A DNA stretch of 64,000 nucleotides, from assembly GCA_036852015.1 (NCBI GenBank), contig JAANDG010000210.1, positions 62,001-126,000 of the forward strand. The letters run 5' to 3'. How positions within the stretch are numbered: the stretch's first letter is position 1; each line of letters begins with the position of its first letter. The position numbers were made by a program, and so were the translations under genes. This document shows positions 1 through 12,100 of the stretch, piece by piece. The notes under the pieces are model-generated. The model searched no databases, was not told where the DNA came from, and was given only the letters and a program-made list of their open reading frames with translations. Origin of the DNA: Pelodera strongyloides (Eukaryota; Nematoda; Chromadorea; Rhabditida; Rhabditidae).

Positions 1-2
1 CG

Positions 3-184
3 TTAGAGCGAAATACCGGCCGGTTTTTGAAACGCATCGTAGACAGCTGAATCCTTACGTATTTATGCCAAGTTGCTCGAAGTTAGCTCGAGTTTTTATT
101 ATAATTTATGTTAATTTGCCTAAGCTGCATAAGAATGCTGATGTACTCGATGCGTTTCAAAAACCGGCCGGAACTTCGCTTTAA
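3..184. repeat. MITE family A copy (TTAA-ended, near-palindromic)
   Basis: The ends are inverted copies of AGCGAAATACCGGCCGG, and the right end finishes in CGCTTTAA. The middle carries the family hallmarks (ATTTATGCA, GTTAATTTGCCTAAGC). Complete copies elsewhere are about 180 bp and bounded by TTAA, suggesting a TTAA target site. No coding capacity. Confidence 0.8.
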
Positions 185-210
185 ATAAACCCGCATCATA
201 GAACTTTCAG

Positions 211-1408
211 TAATCATGGAATCGATCACTGTTGGTTTGGAAAATGTCTGAACTTTGTGGCTTATAATCCCCCTCTTAATACGTGGGAAATATTGTACCG
301 AGGATGTTCTATTGGATGCCGGTTAGTAGGGGGCGAGGTAAGAAACTATGTAATATAGCATCATAGTTGTAATAATAATAATACTTTATTACGCACGAAG
401 ATACACAAAAAAGCAATGTAGCGGGCAGATTGTGTTATAAAATGTCTTTGATTTAAAATCGCCGACGTATATACCGTTGCTAAAATCTTTTTTTTTTTTT
501 TTAATTTGTTTTACGCTACAAGAGCGTGCACCTTTATTCAAGGGTGAAAGTACAGATTCAATGTTTGCTTATGACATGTTCCGCAGAGGTCCTGAGCAGC
601 AGGCGACGAGTTCCAGAGACAAATTGCTCGACGTCTTTTACGCTTCAAGAGCGTTCACCATCAATAGGGTGAACAATACAGAGTTTCAAAGATTGCTTAT
701 GACATGTTCCGCAGAGGTCCTGTACAGCAAGCGACGTGCTCTAGACAAAAAATTCGTGTTTTCGTTCTAGATTATCGATAGCGCGATAACGTGATAACCG
801 TCTGGTTGCTAGATTAGGAGGAGGTGAAACTAATTTTAAAGGGACAGGCCCATCAAAGTAAACCTATATTTACGATTTCGTCTTAATTTTTATTTTTTTG
901 CAACTGTGTTATAACATACGCGAAGTAAAAGAATTATTAGGGCTAAATTGATGCAACTACGGTACCCATATAAGTTGGGCTCGTCGTAAAAAAGTTCCCC
1001 GGGGTGGATATGGATAAAAATTTGTGTGTATATATTGTAATAAACGCTGCTAATAAAAAATAACATAAAATCGTAAATATATGTTTATTTTGATGGGCCT
1101 GTCCCTTTAAAGCGAAATACGACAGGCTGTTGAAACGTGCAGTGGACAACTGCATTCCTGTATTTGTGCGAGCTCGAGTTTTTATTCTAATCATATTTAC
1201 TTGCATATTATAAAGATACATGGGAATGCAGTCATCCAAAATCCGTTTCAAAAACCGGCTGTTTTAACACTTTAAACATTTTCAGATGGATGCGTCAATG
1301 ATGCTTTCCGCTGATGTCGTGTCACACATTCTATGTTGTCAAGAAAACTTCTGCAATCCGTTTCCACCAGTTCGGGAAAAGTTGGCGTATTATAGGAAAC
1401 ATATGTAG
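211..1408 (+). CDS. Three-finger (Ly-6/uPAR-like) protein A, last two exons
   Basis: Two exons fit: 211-337 (acceptor CTTTCAG, donor GAG|GTAAGA) and 1286-1408 (acceptor TTTTCAG, stop TAG). The first encodes DHCWFGKCLNFVAYNPP and then LYRGCSIGC. The second encodes LCCQENFCN followed by a basic tail ending YYRKHM. A CC-x(3,4)-CN ending is the hallmark of three-finger domains (Ly-6/uPAR superfamily), which are secreted or GPI-anchored. The phase (0) joins cleanly, and gene B (3477-4192) matches in exon layout and tail (VREKLAYYRK against IREQLIYYRN). The signal-peptide exon is missing, probably left of the window. The intron holds SINE tails and two MITEs, one ending 11 bp before the last exon. 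Function unknown; the fold assignment is the firm part. Confidence 0.7.
508..750 (-). repeat. Two tandem 3' tails of the tRNA-derived SINE
   Basis: Two adjacent units (about 508-635 and 636-750) repeat the TTTTACGCTTCAAGAGC ... TATGACATGTTCCGCAGAGG module that forms the body and tail of the complete SINE at 1724-1986. Both lack the tRNA-like head, so they are 5'-truncated and read on the minus strand. Confidence 0.7.
835..1110. repeat. MITE family B copy (TTAA-ended, 40-bp inverted ends)
   Basis: The left end TTAAAGGGACAGGCCCATCA is repeated inverted at the right end, with extended similarity (TATATTTACGA) inside. A second copy lies at 2998-3463. The right terminal TTAA is shared with the left TTAA of the family A element at 1107-1274, so one element inserted at the end of the other. 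Confidence 0.8.
1107..1274. repeat. MITE family A copy, diverged
   Basis: Starts TTAAAGCGAAATACG and ends AAAACCGGCTG...CACTTTAA. The interior matches other copies (GTGGACAACTGCATTCCTGTA). It ends 11 bp before the last exon of the three-finger gene A. Confidence 0.7.
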
Positions 1409-1723
1409 GAGTGGAGCAATAGTAATTCTATGAATTCGTAAAAAATGATTATATACTTTGCTCATGTTCACTTTTTGCTGTTGTGGTAATTTTTTGACGG
1501 TTTTGTTTTTTGACGGTTTTGCCCCCCTTGTAAATAAAATGATTTGCTTATGGTTTTTCGTTCTGCCAAAAGGAAGATGGATAAACATCAGTTAGTCAAT
1601 ATTGTTTAAAGAAATTTAAACGAACATTTAGAGCACAATTTTCAAGTTCTCCTACAATAAACAAAAGCAATTACGTACTTCCCTGCGCACGAGTGAGCCC
1701 ACTTAAAAAAAATTTAAAATTTG

Positions 1724-1986
1724 TTTTACGCTTCAAGAGCATGCACCTTTATTCAAGGGAGTTCAAAGTACAGTTTCAAGGTTTGCTTATGACATGTTCC
1801 GCAGAGGTCCTGAGCAGTAGGCGACGAGTTCCAGATGACAAATTGCTCGACGTCCTCGGGCTAGGGCCAGGAGGGATCGCCCATGATTCCCTCGCCTGGT
1901 GGTGGTTACAAAGGTGTCACGGGCCGGAATCGAACTCGGGTCGATTGCGTTAGAGACGAACGCGCTGGACCACCAGGCCCCTTTGG
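1724..1986 (-). mobile_element. tRNA-derived SINE, most complete copy
   Basis: Read on the minus strand, the element begins with a tRNA-like head (about 1986-1918) containing an A-box-like TGGTGGTCCAGCGCG and a B box GAGTTCGATTCC, the internal promoters for RNA polymerase III. A body follows (GACGTCGAGCAATTTGTCAT, GGACCTCTGCGGAAC), then a tail with AATAAAGGTGC and ACGCTCTTGAAGCGTAAAA-like sequence. At least four other pieces in the window share the body and tail: 508-750, 42178-42310, 53687-53862 and 56612-56700. The parent tRNA cannot be named with confidence. Confidence 0.75.
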
Positions 1987-2997
1987 AAAAATCCTTTACT
2001 TTGGGTAGAAAACACAGGAGAATAAAACGTTTCACACTTCCCCAGAGATCATGGTAATATACCTAGTTTTATAGGGGAGGCCTGGTAGACTTTTGACTAC
2101 TGTAGCTAGATCGTTCGATAACTCTTTTTTTGTAACATAATCACAAGTATTCGATAAGGTATTGTTCATCAGCTCACCGTAGTACCTAGTCGACACCCTG
2201 ACCTTGAAATGTTCCAGATGTCCGGTGATGTCCGTAGATGTCCCCGGATGTTTCTGGATGTATGGAGGTTCAACGGACGTCCATGTGGTGTCTCATCCAA
2301 TAAGCCTCATTCACCCCCATAAAGTTCTTTGTTTTGCTCATTGTATAGGAGAGTGCCCTCATTGAGTAAACTTTAAGAGTTAAACTAAATGTCATAAAAC
2401 CACTGATTGCTATTAACTTTAATAAAGAATCACTTACCATCACACGCTGAACTTTTATGCAAAGACCGAAAGTAATTATTTATGGAAAAGAAAAATAATC
2501 TTATCTAATTCCAGTTTATCGGACTGGAACAGTTGTTTTCATTTGACAAACATCATTTTAGTTTCATGACCTTGCTTTAGATATATTAATTTAGAGAGGG
2601 TGTAAAGCCATAGTATTCCTTTACTTTGGCTGGTACACGTTTCGTAAACTGAGATTAACAGTCATCTACACCCTACCCGACATCTTATAAATGTTGAACA
2701 TCCACACTTGCACAACTAGGTAAGTTATCTATTGCAGAAGTTACTGTATTTGCGTGAAAAGATGGCCGTTTAAGTTATATAGAACTTGATTTCTTGCATT
2801 TGTTGAATAATTTTTTTTTTGCCACAATGGTGACTATTGTAGCTTGGTATTGCTTCTCTCCTGCTTCACGCCAGATGTGCATATGCTCCGCTGTAACACG
2901 TTGGTTAATCATAATCATTATTTAATATAATGAAGGCGGGCGCCCTGTTGGTCTCATTACAGAGTGATATCTTATTGTTAGTATAAAATAATATTGC

Positions 2998-3463
2998 TTA
3001 AAGGGACAGGCCCATCAAAATAAACATATATTTACGAATTTATGTTATTTTTTATTAGCAGCGTTTATTACAATAAATACACACTAATTTTTATCCACAT
3101 TCACCCCGGGGAACTTTTTTACGACGAGCCCAACTCATAAGGGTACCGTATTTGCACAAATTTAGTCCTAATAATTCTTTTACTTCTCCTATGTTATAAC
3201 ACAGTTACAAAATTACGCATGAGAGAGTATGCTCAATAAAGAGGTGCCAGAGAAAAAAACCGAGAGAGCAGACAACCTGAGCGGATAGACAACGAGAGGA
3301 AGGGCCAGGCAACGGTATGCATTTGTGGATGCGCTTGTCGGAAAAAGTTCCCCGGGGTGAATGTCGATAAAATTTGGTTTGCATATATTGTAATAAACAC
3401 TTTTAATAAAAATTAAGACGAAATCGTAAATATAGGTTTACTTTGATGGGCCTGTCCCTTTAA
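2998..3463. repeat. MITE family B copy, enlarged
   Basis: It has the same TTAAAGGGACAGGCCCATCA inverted ends as 835-1110, but about 190 bp longer inside, including a stretch around 3200-3330 absent from the first copy. It ends 13 bp before the 3' splice site of three-finger gene B. Confidence 0.8.
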
Positions 3464-3476
3464 GATTGCGTGCCAG

Positions 3477-4192
3477 CGAATTTTGTTGGTTTCCATTTGG
3501 AGCATGTTGGAGCGCTGTGGCATACGATCCACCAAATAATCAGTATGAAGTCCTTTACCACGGTTGCTCATTTCTGCCGTGCGGATCACAGGTATGCATA
3601 TCAGTTTGAAACTTGTTACATTCCTATTATAAGTTCCTAAAACCTGGTCCCTCGATGTCCCATATAGCTCAGCCTTCATGCAAATTATTTCGCTGCACCA
3701 TGGGACATCATGCGTGGTTTTGCATGTCCCTGCTCTGGGTCACAATTTCTTTTGATCATACCTGCAAAGCATTTAAAGCGAGTTTTTGAAACACATCGTG
3801 GACAGCTACATTCTCATGTATTTATGCAAAGTGGTGTCAAGTTGGGGTCGATTTTTATGCTAAATTATGCTCATTTGCATAGGATGCATAAAATGATGTT
3901 GCCCACGATGCGTTTCGAAAACCACCATGTATTTCGCTTTAAACAGCAACTTTTTGCGCTTTAAATTGAGTGCTACAGTGGTTCCGTATGAATCCTTTCA
4001 GGGAGTGAGGCCACGAGAAACTACGGCAAGTAACGTTTGGAAGCCATACTATACTAACATTTTCAGTTCGGCTCGGTAGTTGGCGAACTTTCTGGATATG
4101 TGACCAAAGTCGAATGTTGCAAACGGGATTACTGTAATTCTTATACGCGCATTAGGGAACAGCTGATATATTATAGAAATCGTATGAAATAG
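3477..4192 (+). CDS. Three-finger (Ly-6/uPAR-like) protein B, last two exons
   Basis: Exons 3477-3591 (acceptor TGCCAG, donor CAG|GTATGC) and 4067-4192 (acceptor TTTTCAG, stop TAG) join in phase 0. The first encodes EFCWFPFGACWSAVAYDPP and LYHGCSFLPC. The second encodes VECCKRDYCN, the three-finger signature, then a basic tail ending YYRNRMK. Both exons start in the same phase as those of gene A and align residue by residue, so the two are tandem duplicates. The first exon (signal peptide) is not settled: an open stretch near 2848-2893 ends in the right phase at a GTAACA donor but has no clear start codon. A family A MITE sits in the intron. Probable secreted or membrane-anchored protein; ligand unknown. 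Confidence 0.7.
3773..3942. repeat. MITE family A copy
   Basis: Bounded by TTAA, with GTTTTTGAAACACATCGTGG at the left and GATGCGTTTCGAAAACCA...ATTTCGCTTTAA at the right. Lies inside the intron of three-finger gene B. Confidence 0.75.
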
Positions 4193-5091
4193 CTGATAAT
4201 CTGGCCGGCGAAGGACGAACTGTCATGTTTGTATTTTAGTGCGAATTGCAAGTTGTTTGTATTGTAAGTTATTGTGCATTATCGACACGCATGGAATATG
4301 CGTTTTGTGCCGAACTTGAAACCTATGACGACTGTATTATACTTTTCGTTTTGTGCATTGTACATATCTGTTTTGGAGCTGCTCTGAGAATCCGCTAGAA
4401 AAAACTAACTAATTAATACCTTCATTTCCGGCTTGTTTATCTTTTCTATTTCTTTAAGTTTATTCCACTTGTTTATTTGCTAACTATTATCTATATTTAT
4501 TTATTCATTTAGTACACATAACACATGGGGGGGGGTGACAAACACTCGTTCGTTATCATTTCCACACAGGACAACAGCTTTTATACCAATCTTCGCAGTT
4601 TGTAAACATGAATATTGAAAATAAATATGCTTTTTCAAGTGTGATCGGAAGTTAATTAAACTAACAATAAATGTGATTATAAGATTGAGTAGACAATTTT
4701 TTTTGAGAGCAAATAAAGCATTGGGCCATGGACCCTGTGTTTGCACATGCAGGTCTGATAATTCGTTTCAGTAATTGTGTGAAGTGTAAACTTCGCTAAT
4801 TGTTTTTTTTGTTGTTATCCACTGACGAAACTCGGTTGGTGCGAGGAGAAAAAAAAAACAGGTGTGCCTACGTCTCGCCGCGCGCCTCGCCCAGCCTTCG
4901 CCGGACTTTCGCCAGGTTCGGGCGAGTACATTGACTACCCTTTCGCGAAAACTGGGCGAAAGCGCCGCTCACGCTTTTTATCTTTCTGCATCGATGTCTC
5001 GGCTTTCTCCAAGATTTGGACACCTTTCTCTTCACCACTTTGTGTGCAATTGATTTCGCTCAGAGACTAGGGCCCAGGGCCACATGGGAAG

Positions 5092-5197
<106 letters not shown>

Positions 5198-5725
5198 CAG
5201 ACACGGCAGAGTCATATCGAAACTCTTATTTCTTATTCACGCAACCGCAACGCCCAGGAACATTCCAATCCTACTCCATATTAATATTCCATATTCGATA
5301 CAAAGCCCGGGTCATCGTACTTATGAGACCCAACCCAGGCAAAATCCCCCAGCCAAGCGCCAAAAAATTTCGCGTACCCCAGCCAAGCGTTCCTCAGTCC
5401 TTTCATAAATCTTCCGCATTCATTCAAAAGATACTTCGCCATTCTTATTTTGTTAATTCGGTTCAGAAGAAACTTTCCGAGTTTTCGCAAGAGCACTCGC
5501 TGAGTTTGACCGCTCGTTCAGAAGGACATTCTGTGTCTTACGCACACTGCTAACTGTGCTTCCTGTTCAAAAGAACAGTAAGACAGTCGCTTAGAAGGGC
5601 AGTAAGTCTGTTGTGCAACAAGCAACGCACACTCTGAATGTCAAATTATTTCTCCGACGATTCGAACACCGAAACAGAGGTATACTATTCTATCATTGTA
5701 ACACATGAACTAACGCGCGACATGG

Positions 5726-5796
5726 TGCACCGTCCGGGAATCGAACCCGGGCCGCCTGCGTGGCAGGCGAGCATTCTACCACTGAACTAAAATATA
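5726..5796 (-). tRNA. tRNA-Gly(GCC)-like sequence, probably a pseudogene
   Basis: On the minus strand the D arm, anticodon GCC (loop around CTGCCAC) and T arm (GGTTCGATTCCC) are intact. The 5' side of the acceptor stem (TATATTT) cannot pair with the 3' side (ACGGTGC), and one anticodon-stem pair is C-A. The 3' end is followed directly by CCA, which eukaryotic tRNA genes do not normally encode. This fits a retro-copied or rearranged tRNA better than a working gene. Confidence 0.6.
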
Positions 5797-6891
5797 ATAG
5801 ACCCGCGTGGCAGCACTTCAACTCTGGAACTTTATTCTGACGACTACTGAGGAGGCTTGCACTAATTAAAGGTTGGCAAACACAATTTAAAGCAGGGCAG
5901 CAAATTGAGCGAGAATAGCGGCAAATAATCCGCTGTCGAATGTATTTCTCTACCACTTTTGCATTACAACTTTTCCTAATTCTGATATGAACCTTGAAAG
6001 TTCCCCTAGAGATAAATAACTCCTAATCGCCCCTCCCCCAACTCTACTAAGAAAATCGTTTTCATTTCCTTATCTTTAAAACCTAACTATAGCCACTCAA
6101 ATGACTTGTTTTTGACGTTGGCCTTTTTGAGCAGGCCTTCAGCGTCTTATCTTTGATGCTTTTGGGTGAAAACAGTACTAATCCACTTATATGGAAGCAA
6201 TTCTACACAAATTCATTTGGATTTATATAAAAATACGTGACTCTAGAAATTTACGTTCATTGTTCGCTTAACTTGTAGAATTATGTGCTTCTTTGAAGTC
6301 GAACGGACGCTTGTGTTTAAGAAGCACGCCTCATATATAAGATTAGCATGTGAGATAGGACATTTTAAAATTATTTTAGAAGTGTTCTATTTAACTTCCG
6401 TGAATTCCGGATTCTGAGGAATACGTCTCCTTCCTTTCTAGCCAGAAAACTGTCCAATATTTCCAACCGTATTTTGAGTTTGTAGTAAAGTTTGTTTCAA
6501 TTCTGATGATAATTTTTGATAGCATTTTCACGTAGTGGCAGAGAGCACGTGCTGACCCTCATTACAAGAGCTAACATATTCTGTGTGAGTTTTTTTCCAC
6601 TTATTCTATGGATTTTCTTTTTATTCTAGAAACCGTATAAGACCTTATCGCCACTAAATACGTGATGGCCTCTATGGCTTTGTGATAGGTCTCTCGAGGG
6701 GAAAATACAAATTTGTAATTATTTTCTAATACTGAGCTGATAAACATGACATGATTGACAGGCTCACGATCTGTTCGTACTTTCACTTGCGCATATTTGG
6801 AGTTGCATTAGTTTTAAACATAAAAATAAACTTAATAAAGCACTAAAACACCTTCATCATCGCTTTGAGCGTTGTACCTATTCAATAAACT

Positions 6892-7029
6892 TTAAAGCGA
6901 CATAACTGCGAATTTTTGAAACAACATCATTCCCACATGTTTTATGCAAATGAAATTAATTAGAGTAAAAATAGATGGGAAAATAGCGTGCAACATACGA
7001 TTCAAAAACTAGGTGTTATCACGCTTTAA
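6892..7029. repeat. MITE family A-like copy, short
   Basis: TTAAAGCGACATAACTGCG at the left and TTCAAAAACTAGGTGTTATC...CGCTTTAA at the right. Shorter and more diverged than the standard copy. Confidence 0.6.
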
Positions 7030-8121
7030 TGTTTTCTTACTTCGACACATCTAGCCAACTCTATCCTTGTTTCATTTCAGATTGCACAGTACAAATTCTC
7101 TGCACGATTCGCTTCACTGATTTTTTTTACCCCCTCCTTATGCTGCAAAGAGTTAATTTTATCGCACAAATCAGCCTTTTCACGTGGGTTTTTCACTTTT
7201 CCATTGCTTTTTGTTTGTTTATTTATAAGGACTTTCACTGATTTTTTTTCTGTATGGGATTGTTACTGTTTATGTAAACCGGATGTGTCATGTGCAGTAA
7301 GAGTAAGTATGTAGAAGCTGGGGAAAAATTTGGTGAAACCCTCGTTTTTGTCGAGGTCCAAGCCGTTTGTTGACCACAATGAGTTTCAAAAAGCGGCCGG
7401 TATGTCGCTTTAAAAATATGGACAACTGAATTCTTGCGTACTTGGCCACGGCCACCTGGTGGTGTCCACTTTTTCTCACAAACCGTCGGCAATTGGTCTC
7501 CAAATGGTCAAAAATTTGAGATTCTATCTATTATAGAAATATCTATTTACTAATTTATTTATTTCAGTGCACTTCTGCTCAACAATCACATTCAAAGCAG
7601 TGCTGCGTTAGAATGTCATCGGTATTTGCATTTTTTTCTTGTTTGTAGCAATGTATAGACAAAAAGTACGATCATGAGTTACGTTTCGTGTGCGTGTGCT
7701 AGCATTAGGTTCACCAATTACAATTCTAGTGTGTGGAAAATAAAGGCATACTAATTTCAGTGGCAGCAAAGAGACAGAATCGTGTTGGTTTTGGAGCCGG
7801 TGTTCTGCGACTACCACTTTTGACACTTTGACACACAAGTCAGAAATAACGCAACGTGGATGCTCGCCGCTTTGCGTTATCAATGGCGCGGGCAACGAGG
7901 TATAAGCTTATTGAATTAAAAGCAACTCCTGAAGCGTAATTTCAAAGGAGAATGTAATAATACACTAAAACACTGTAAGTGTGTCAAGTAAGAGTAAGTG
8001 TGTCAAGCATGACGTAGCCGTAGTATTGTCAAGTATGCCGTGGGAATATGCACTTGACCGACTGACAGACGTGAGAATGGGAACTTGACACACACATACG
8101 TTGAAGAGGTACGGAAACTTG

Positions 8122-8210
8122 GCGGTTTGAAACGCTTACTGGACACCTGTGCCCATGAATGCAAATTGTATGCTGTGCTGTTCCAAAAACCACGCATCAT
8201 TCCACTTTAA
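8122..8210. repeat. MITE fragment directly upstream of three-finger gene C exon
   Basis: Carries the GGT-TTGAAACGC and TTCCAAAAACCACGC...CACTTTAA end pieces of the TTAA-ended families. It stops 11 bp before the exon that starts at 8222. Confidence 0.55.
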
Positions 8211-8221
8211 TTATTTTGCAG

Positions 8222-8371
8222 GGTTGCACAACGGTTTCCATTTCCGGGAAAATTTATCGATTTTGCTGTTGTGACGGCAACTTGTGCAATTCATACGGCA
8301 ATGCCGTGGAGAAAATTGAGAAAGTGGCTGCAGCGCCGCAGCGGCAAAACCGCGCACATACGGAATTTTGA
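8222..8371 (+). CDS. Three-finger (Ly-6/uPAR-like) protein C, last exon
   Basis: The acceptor TTTTGCAG is followed in phase 0 by 49 codons and a TGA stop. The peptide has GCTTVSISGKIYRFCCCDGN and then LCNSYGN, i.e. the CC-x-D-x-x-CN ending of three-finger domains, aligning with the last exon of gene B (VTKVECCKRDYCNSYTR). The tail differs: it is Ala/Gln/Arg-rich, with no hydrophobic GPI-type end. No upstream exon carrying the CWF...GCS half was found in the preceding 4 kb, so this may be a gene with a long intron, a gene using an exon I missed, or a remnant. Confidence 0.55.
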   Translation, partial: GCTTVSISGKIYRFCCCDGNLCNSYGNAVEKIEKVAAAPQRQNRAHTEF

Positions 8372-8605
8372 CCGCGCGCTGTTTTTGTTGTTGCTAATAA
8401 ACCTTATGCTATGCTTTTGTGAGAATATACTCGTCAGAACGCTTTTTTTTTGTCACAAGCACGTGTAGATATTTGTGTAGATATATTTAGAATAGTGCAG
8501 TTTGAACTTCACATTTGAACTTCTCCTCAAAATAACTTTTCATATACCCGTTCTGTAAATGAGGCCAATGATTGAATAGTTGTAAGAAACAGGAAGAACA
8601 TAACG

Positions 8606-8733
8606 TCTATTCCGAATTGAGGTTTTGAAACGTCTATTTCGAATTGAGATTTTGAAACGTCTATTTCGAATTGAGCTTTTGAAACGTCTATTTCGAATTG
8701 AGCTTTTGAAACGTCTATTTCGAATTGAGCTTT
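8606..8733. repeat. 27-bp tandem repeat inside a MITE-like arm
   Basis: About five copies of GAAACGTCTATTTCGAATTG plus AGCTTTT. It is followed by MITE end sequence reaching CCGCTTTAA near 8836, so the array seems to have expanded inside a MITE arm. Confidence 0.8.
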
Positions 8734-9155
8734 GTTTACACTATTTTTTATTTTATTTTTTAAACCATTAGCATATGATAAATGGGAATGCCGATAACCA
8801 AATCCGATTCAAAACACATCTGTCATACCGCTTTAAATTATACTGTTTGTCGCATGTAGATCTATGTACATACGTATCTACTCACTCATTTTCACCTACT
8901 GCCTTCCTAAATAAAACATAAATTCCATCAAAAATAGCGATTTAATTTTATTATCTGTTCATCAAGGATGTTCCTGTGTTGGTTCTAGATTTGCTTATTT
9001 CTCGAAAAGCTTCAATACAAATTATGCTAATCTGGAAAAGGAGATCTATATCTAAATAATGGTAGCGGAAAGAGCAAGCACCACTTGAGCTCACCGGATA
9101 TTTTCATAAATCCTTAAATATTCTCGAGAATAAAGATATTTGCTAGACCTAGACT

Positions 9156-12100
9156 ATGAAGTATTACTTTGCCATATTATTTATTTGTTTATTAATTGTT
9201 GCTGGAAGCGCCCAGAAGGAGAAAAATTACGGTAAATATTCTATTTCGTAGACTTAATTTACTTCAAGTTAATTTCGAGACGTGTCTTCCATATTATATT
9301 GTTTTAATGATAAATAACTAGTGCCCGTGCACAAAAATAAACAAATAAATTTTTACGCAATTCTAATGCCCGCAAGATACAAGATATACACAAATACACA
9401 TCAGCCGAAACTTTTCACGCTTCAAAGAATTTTGTTTTCCAATTATACACAGTTTATGATTATGTAATTATTTGCCAATTATCGCAATTATTTCAGAATG
9501 TTCCAACCAGGAGAACCCATTACTTGACGAAGACGGTTTGTTCACATGCGGAAAAATAAAAAAGTGCCCGATGGGATTTTTCTGCGAGCGGCGCGATGAG
9601 GTTTCTCTGTTTCTAACTACTATTTGTTTAGAAACTATATCCTCCCATTTATCCTCACATAAGTGCATGGTTTTTTTCGTGGGCCAGCCCATTTGATGAC
9701 CACTTGGTGACTTGGTCGTGAGCAAGTTTTATCGAAAACCGTCAGCAACTGGTCGCCAAATGGTCACCAAATGGTCACTAATCAGTCACGTTTCGATGAA
9801 AGCGGCTACTATTCCGTTTTACTTTGGACATGCACTTTTATGTTATGTACAGTTGCTTACCTTACCTTGAAGACCTTTTGACAAACTTACCTTGAAGACC
9901 GTTATATCAGCTGTTGGCTCGCCAACAGCTGATATAACGGTCTTCAAGGTACAGTTGCTTCCCCGTGCTTATTCGCTTTGGTTAGAGCTATTTTTAGCGA
10001 CTCACCTTTACCAGTCACCAATGTTATTACGAACATTGATTGAGTCTTTGTTTAGTGAACACTCAAAGTGTCATTAACCCCGATTTATTATCTAGCCGAA
10101 CACTTGTTATCAACAAATCTTTTTTGATAACCAAAAACGGTTTTGTGTCGTTCTTTTTAATTTTAGATTTTAGTGACTCAACGTTGAACCAATTAAGTCC
10201 CGTGACGTCGTGCTAAAGTTCAGCCAAAATTTCTTATCTGTAGTCGCTTGCCATGAACTGCAATAAACATTTTGGAAAGGAAAAGAAAAATAGGACCGTT
10301 GCCCATGTTTCCCTAAAAAGCAAATATATAGCTCCTGCCTTGTTTGTATAGAGACAATTACCCTTTTTGCAATCCGGATTATCCCTCATAGAAAATAAAG
10401 AAACAAAAAAGAGACACAATTTAAGGTGAACCGATCCCTTTAAAGCGAAATACCGGCCGGCTTTTGAAACGCATTGCGTACACCTGCTTTCTTGTGCAGC
10501 ATATGCAAATGGCAATAATTAGAATAAAAACTAGACCCTAATTAGACCCCACGTTGCAAAAACGCATAGGAATGCAAGTACTTGAGATGCGTTTCAAAAA
10601 CCGGCCGGTATTTCGCTTTAAAGAAACCAGAAGCTAAAGTTCCAAACACAAACTTCAGTCAATATTTCTTATCTGCGATAGCTTGCCATGAACTGAACGG
10701 AACAGCTTGATAAGCGAACAGTATAATCTGGTTCATGCTTTTTGAAAACAGGGATACAGTTAGCGGAAATGACGAATCTTAAGTTAATGAATAATAATGA
10801 AGGCCTGTTTGAGATGAGTCACTGTATTATTAGTTATTAGGCTTCCCAAACACATGCTTAGGCTTAGAAGTGTGAATCAGACACAAACCCGAAGTTGTAT
10901 ACTTACGCACTTACTACTCGTGGAAGGCTAACGGAAAAGAAGACGATGTGACAGGATCCCTTCAACTTGAGGATCAAATAGGAATAGGATCAAATAATTT
11001 TTTATCTTTATTTTTTAAAGCAAAATACCGGCCGGTTTTGAAACGCATCGTGGACAGCTGAATTCCTGCGTATTTATGCAAAGTTGATCGAATTTAGCTC
11101 GATTTTATATTCTAATGCGTGGTCATTTGCATAGGCTGCATACGAGTGCTGATGTGCTGGATGTGTTTCAATAACCGGCCGGTATTTTGCTTTAAAGCTT
11201 TTGGCTCTTTGAAAATTCGCATGTAAAATTGTAAAACGAGGTAATTTCAGGCTGACGACATCGGGTTTTGCTGTCCAGATATGGAGCAATTGAATAAGTT
11301 GTATGGAGAGGAGGAAAATAATGAAAAAGAAGGTTAGTTCTAGAAAATAGCATAGCGTCATCTAAAGCGGCCTGGTTTTGAAACACCGAGTACACCAGAA
11401 TTCTTATGCAGCTTATGCAAACGAGCTTAAATTATAGTTAAAAATCGAGTAAATCGGGTAAACTAACATAAATACGTAAGAATTCAACTGTCCACACACG
11501 ATGCGTTTCAAGAAACGACCGGCATTTCGCTTTAAACATCTCACTAACCAGAGTTGCCGGGTGAATGTTAAATTCTAACCAAATGGTAACATATGCATAC
11601 GGTTTGTATGTTTTCTTTTTAAGATAATTATATGTATTAGTATGCTTAATTACGTCATAGCATCTTTAATCTGCCTGTGAGAGCAGGACAAAGTTCGATA
11701 ATTTGAATGATAATGTTTTTTTCGATAAACGATAAGTCTCTTATCATTTCGTTAGATTTCGTCATGGAGTGTAGCGAACTAATCCAAGTTTTAGTGAAGA
11801 AAAAATAGCGAAATTCTACTCAAGAAGGGAGCAGTTTTCTTCAGTTTCTTTCAGAGAAAATGGATATTTTCAGTTTTCCGTTTAGAATCAAGTCACCAAG
11901 AAAACAGTATTGAAGCAGCAACTGACAGTGAGTCAACCGGTGCAGACTACATACTTGATCCAGAGTTCGGTAAGAATACTATTTTCTGAACTTTACTACT
12001 GCACGTTTTAGAAGAAATTTGAATTCTTACAAAATAAAATGGGTTTGTGTGTGAATAAACTGCTAAATCTACTACAATCGTTTAATCTGTATTTGTGCAT

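Noticed and set aside
2840..2930. Signal-peptide exon for three-finger gene B
   Set aside because: Three frames are open, only the one without a start codon ends in the right phase, and the choice cannot be made from sequence alone.
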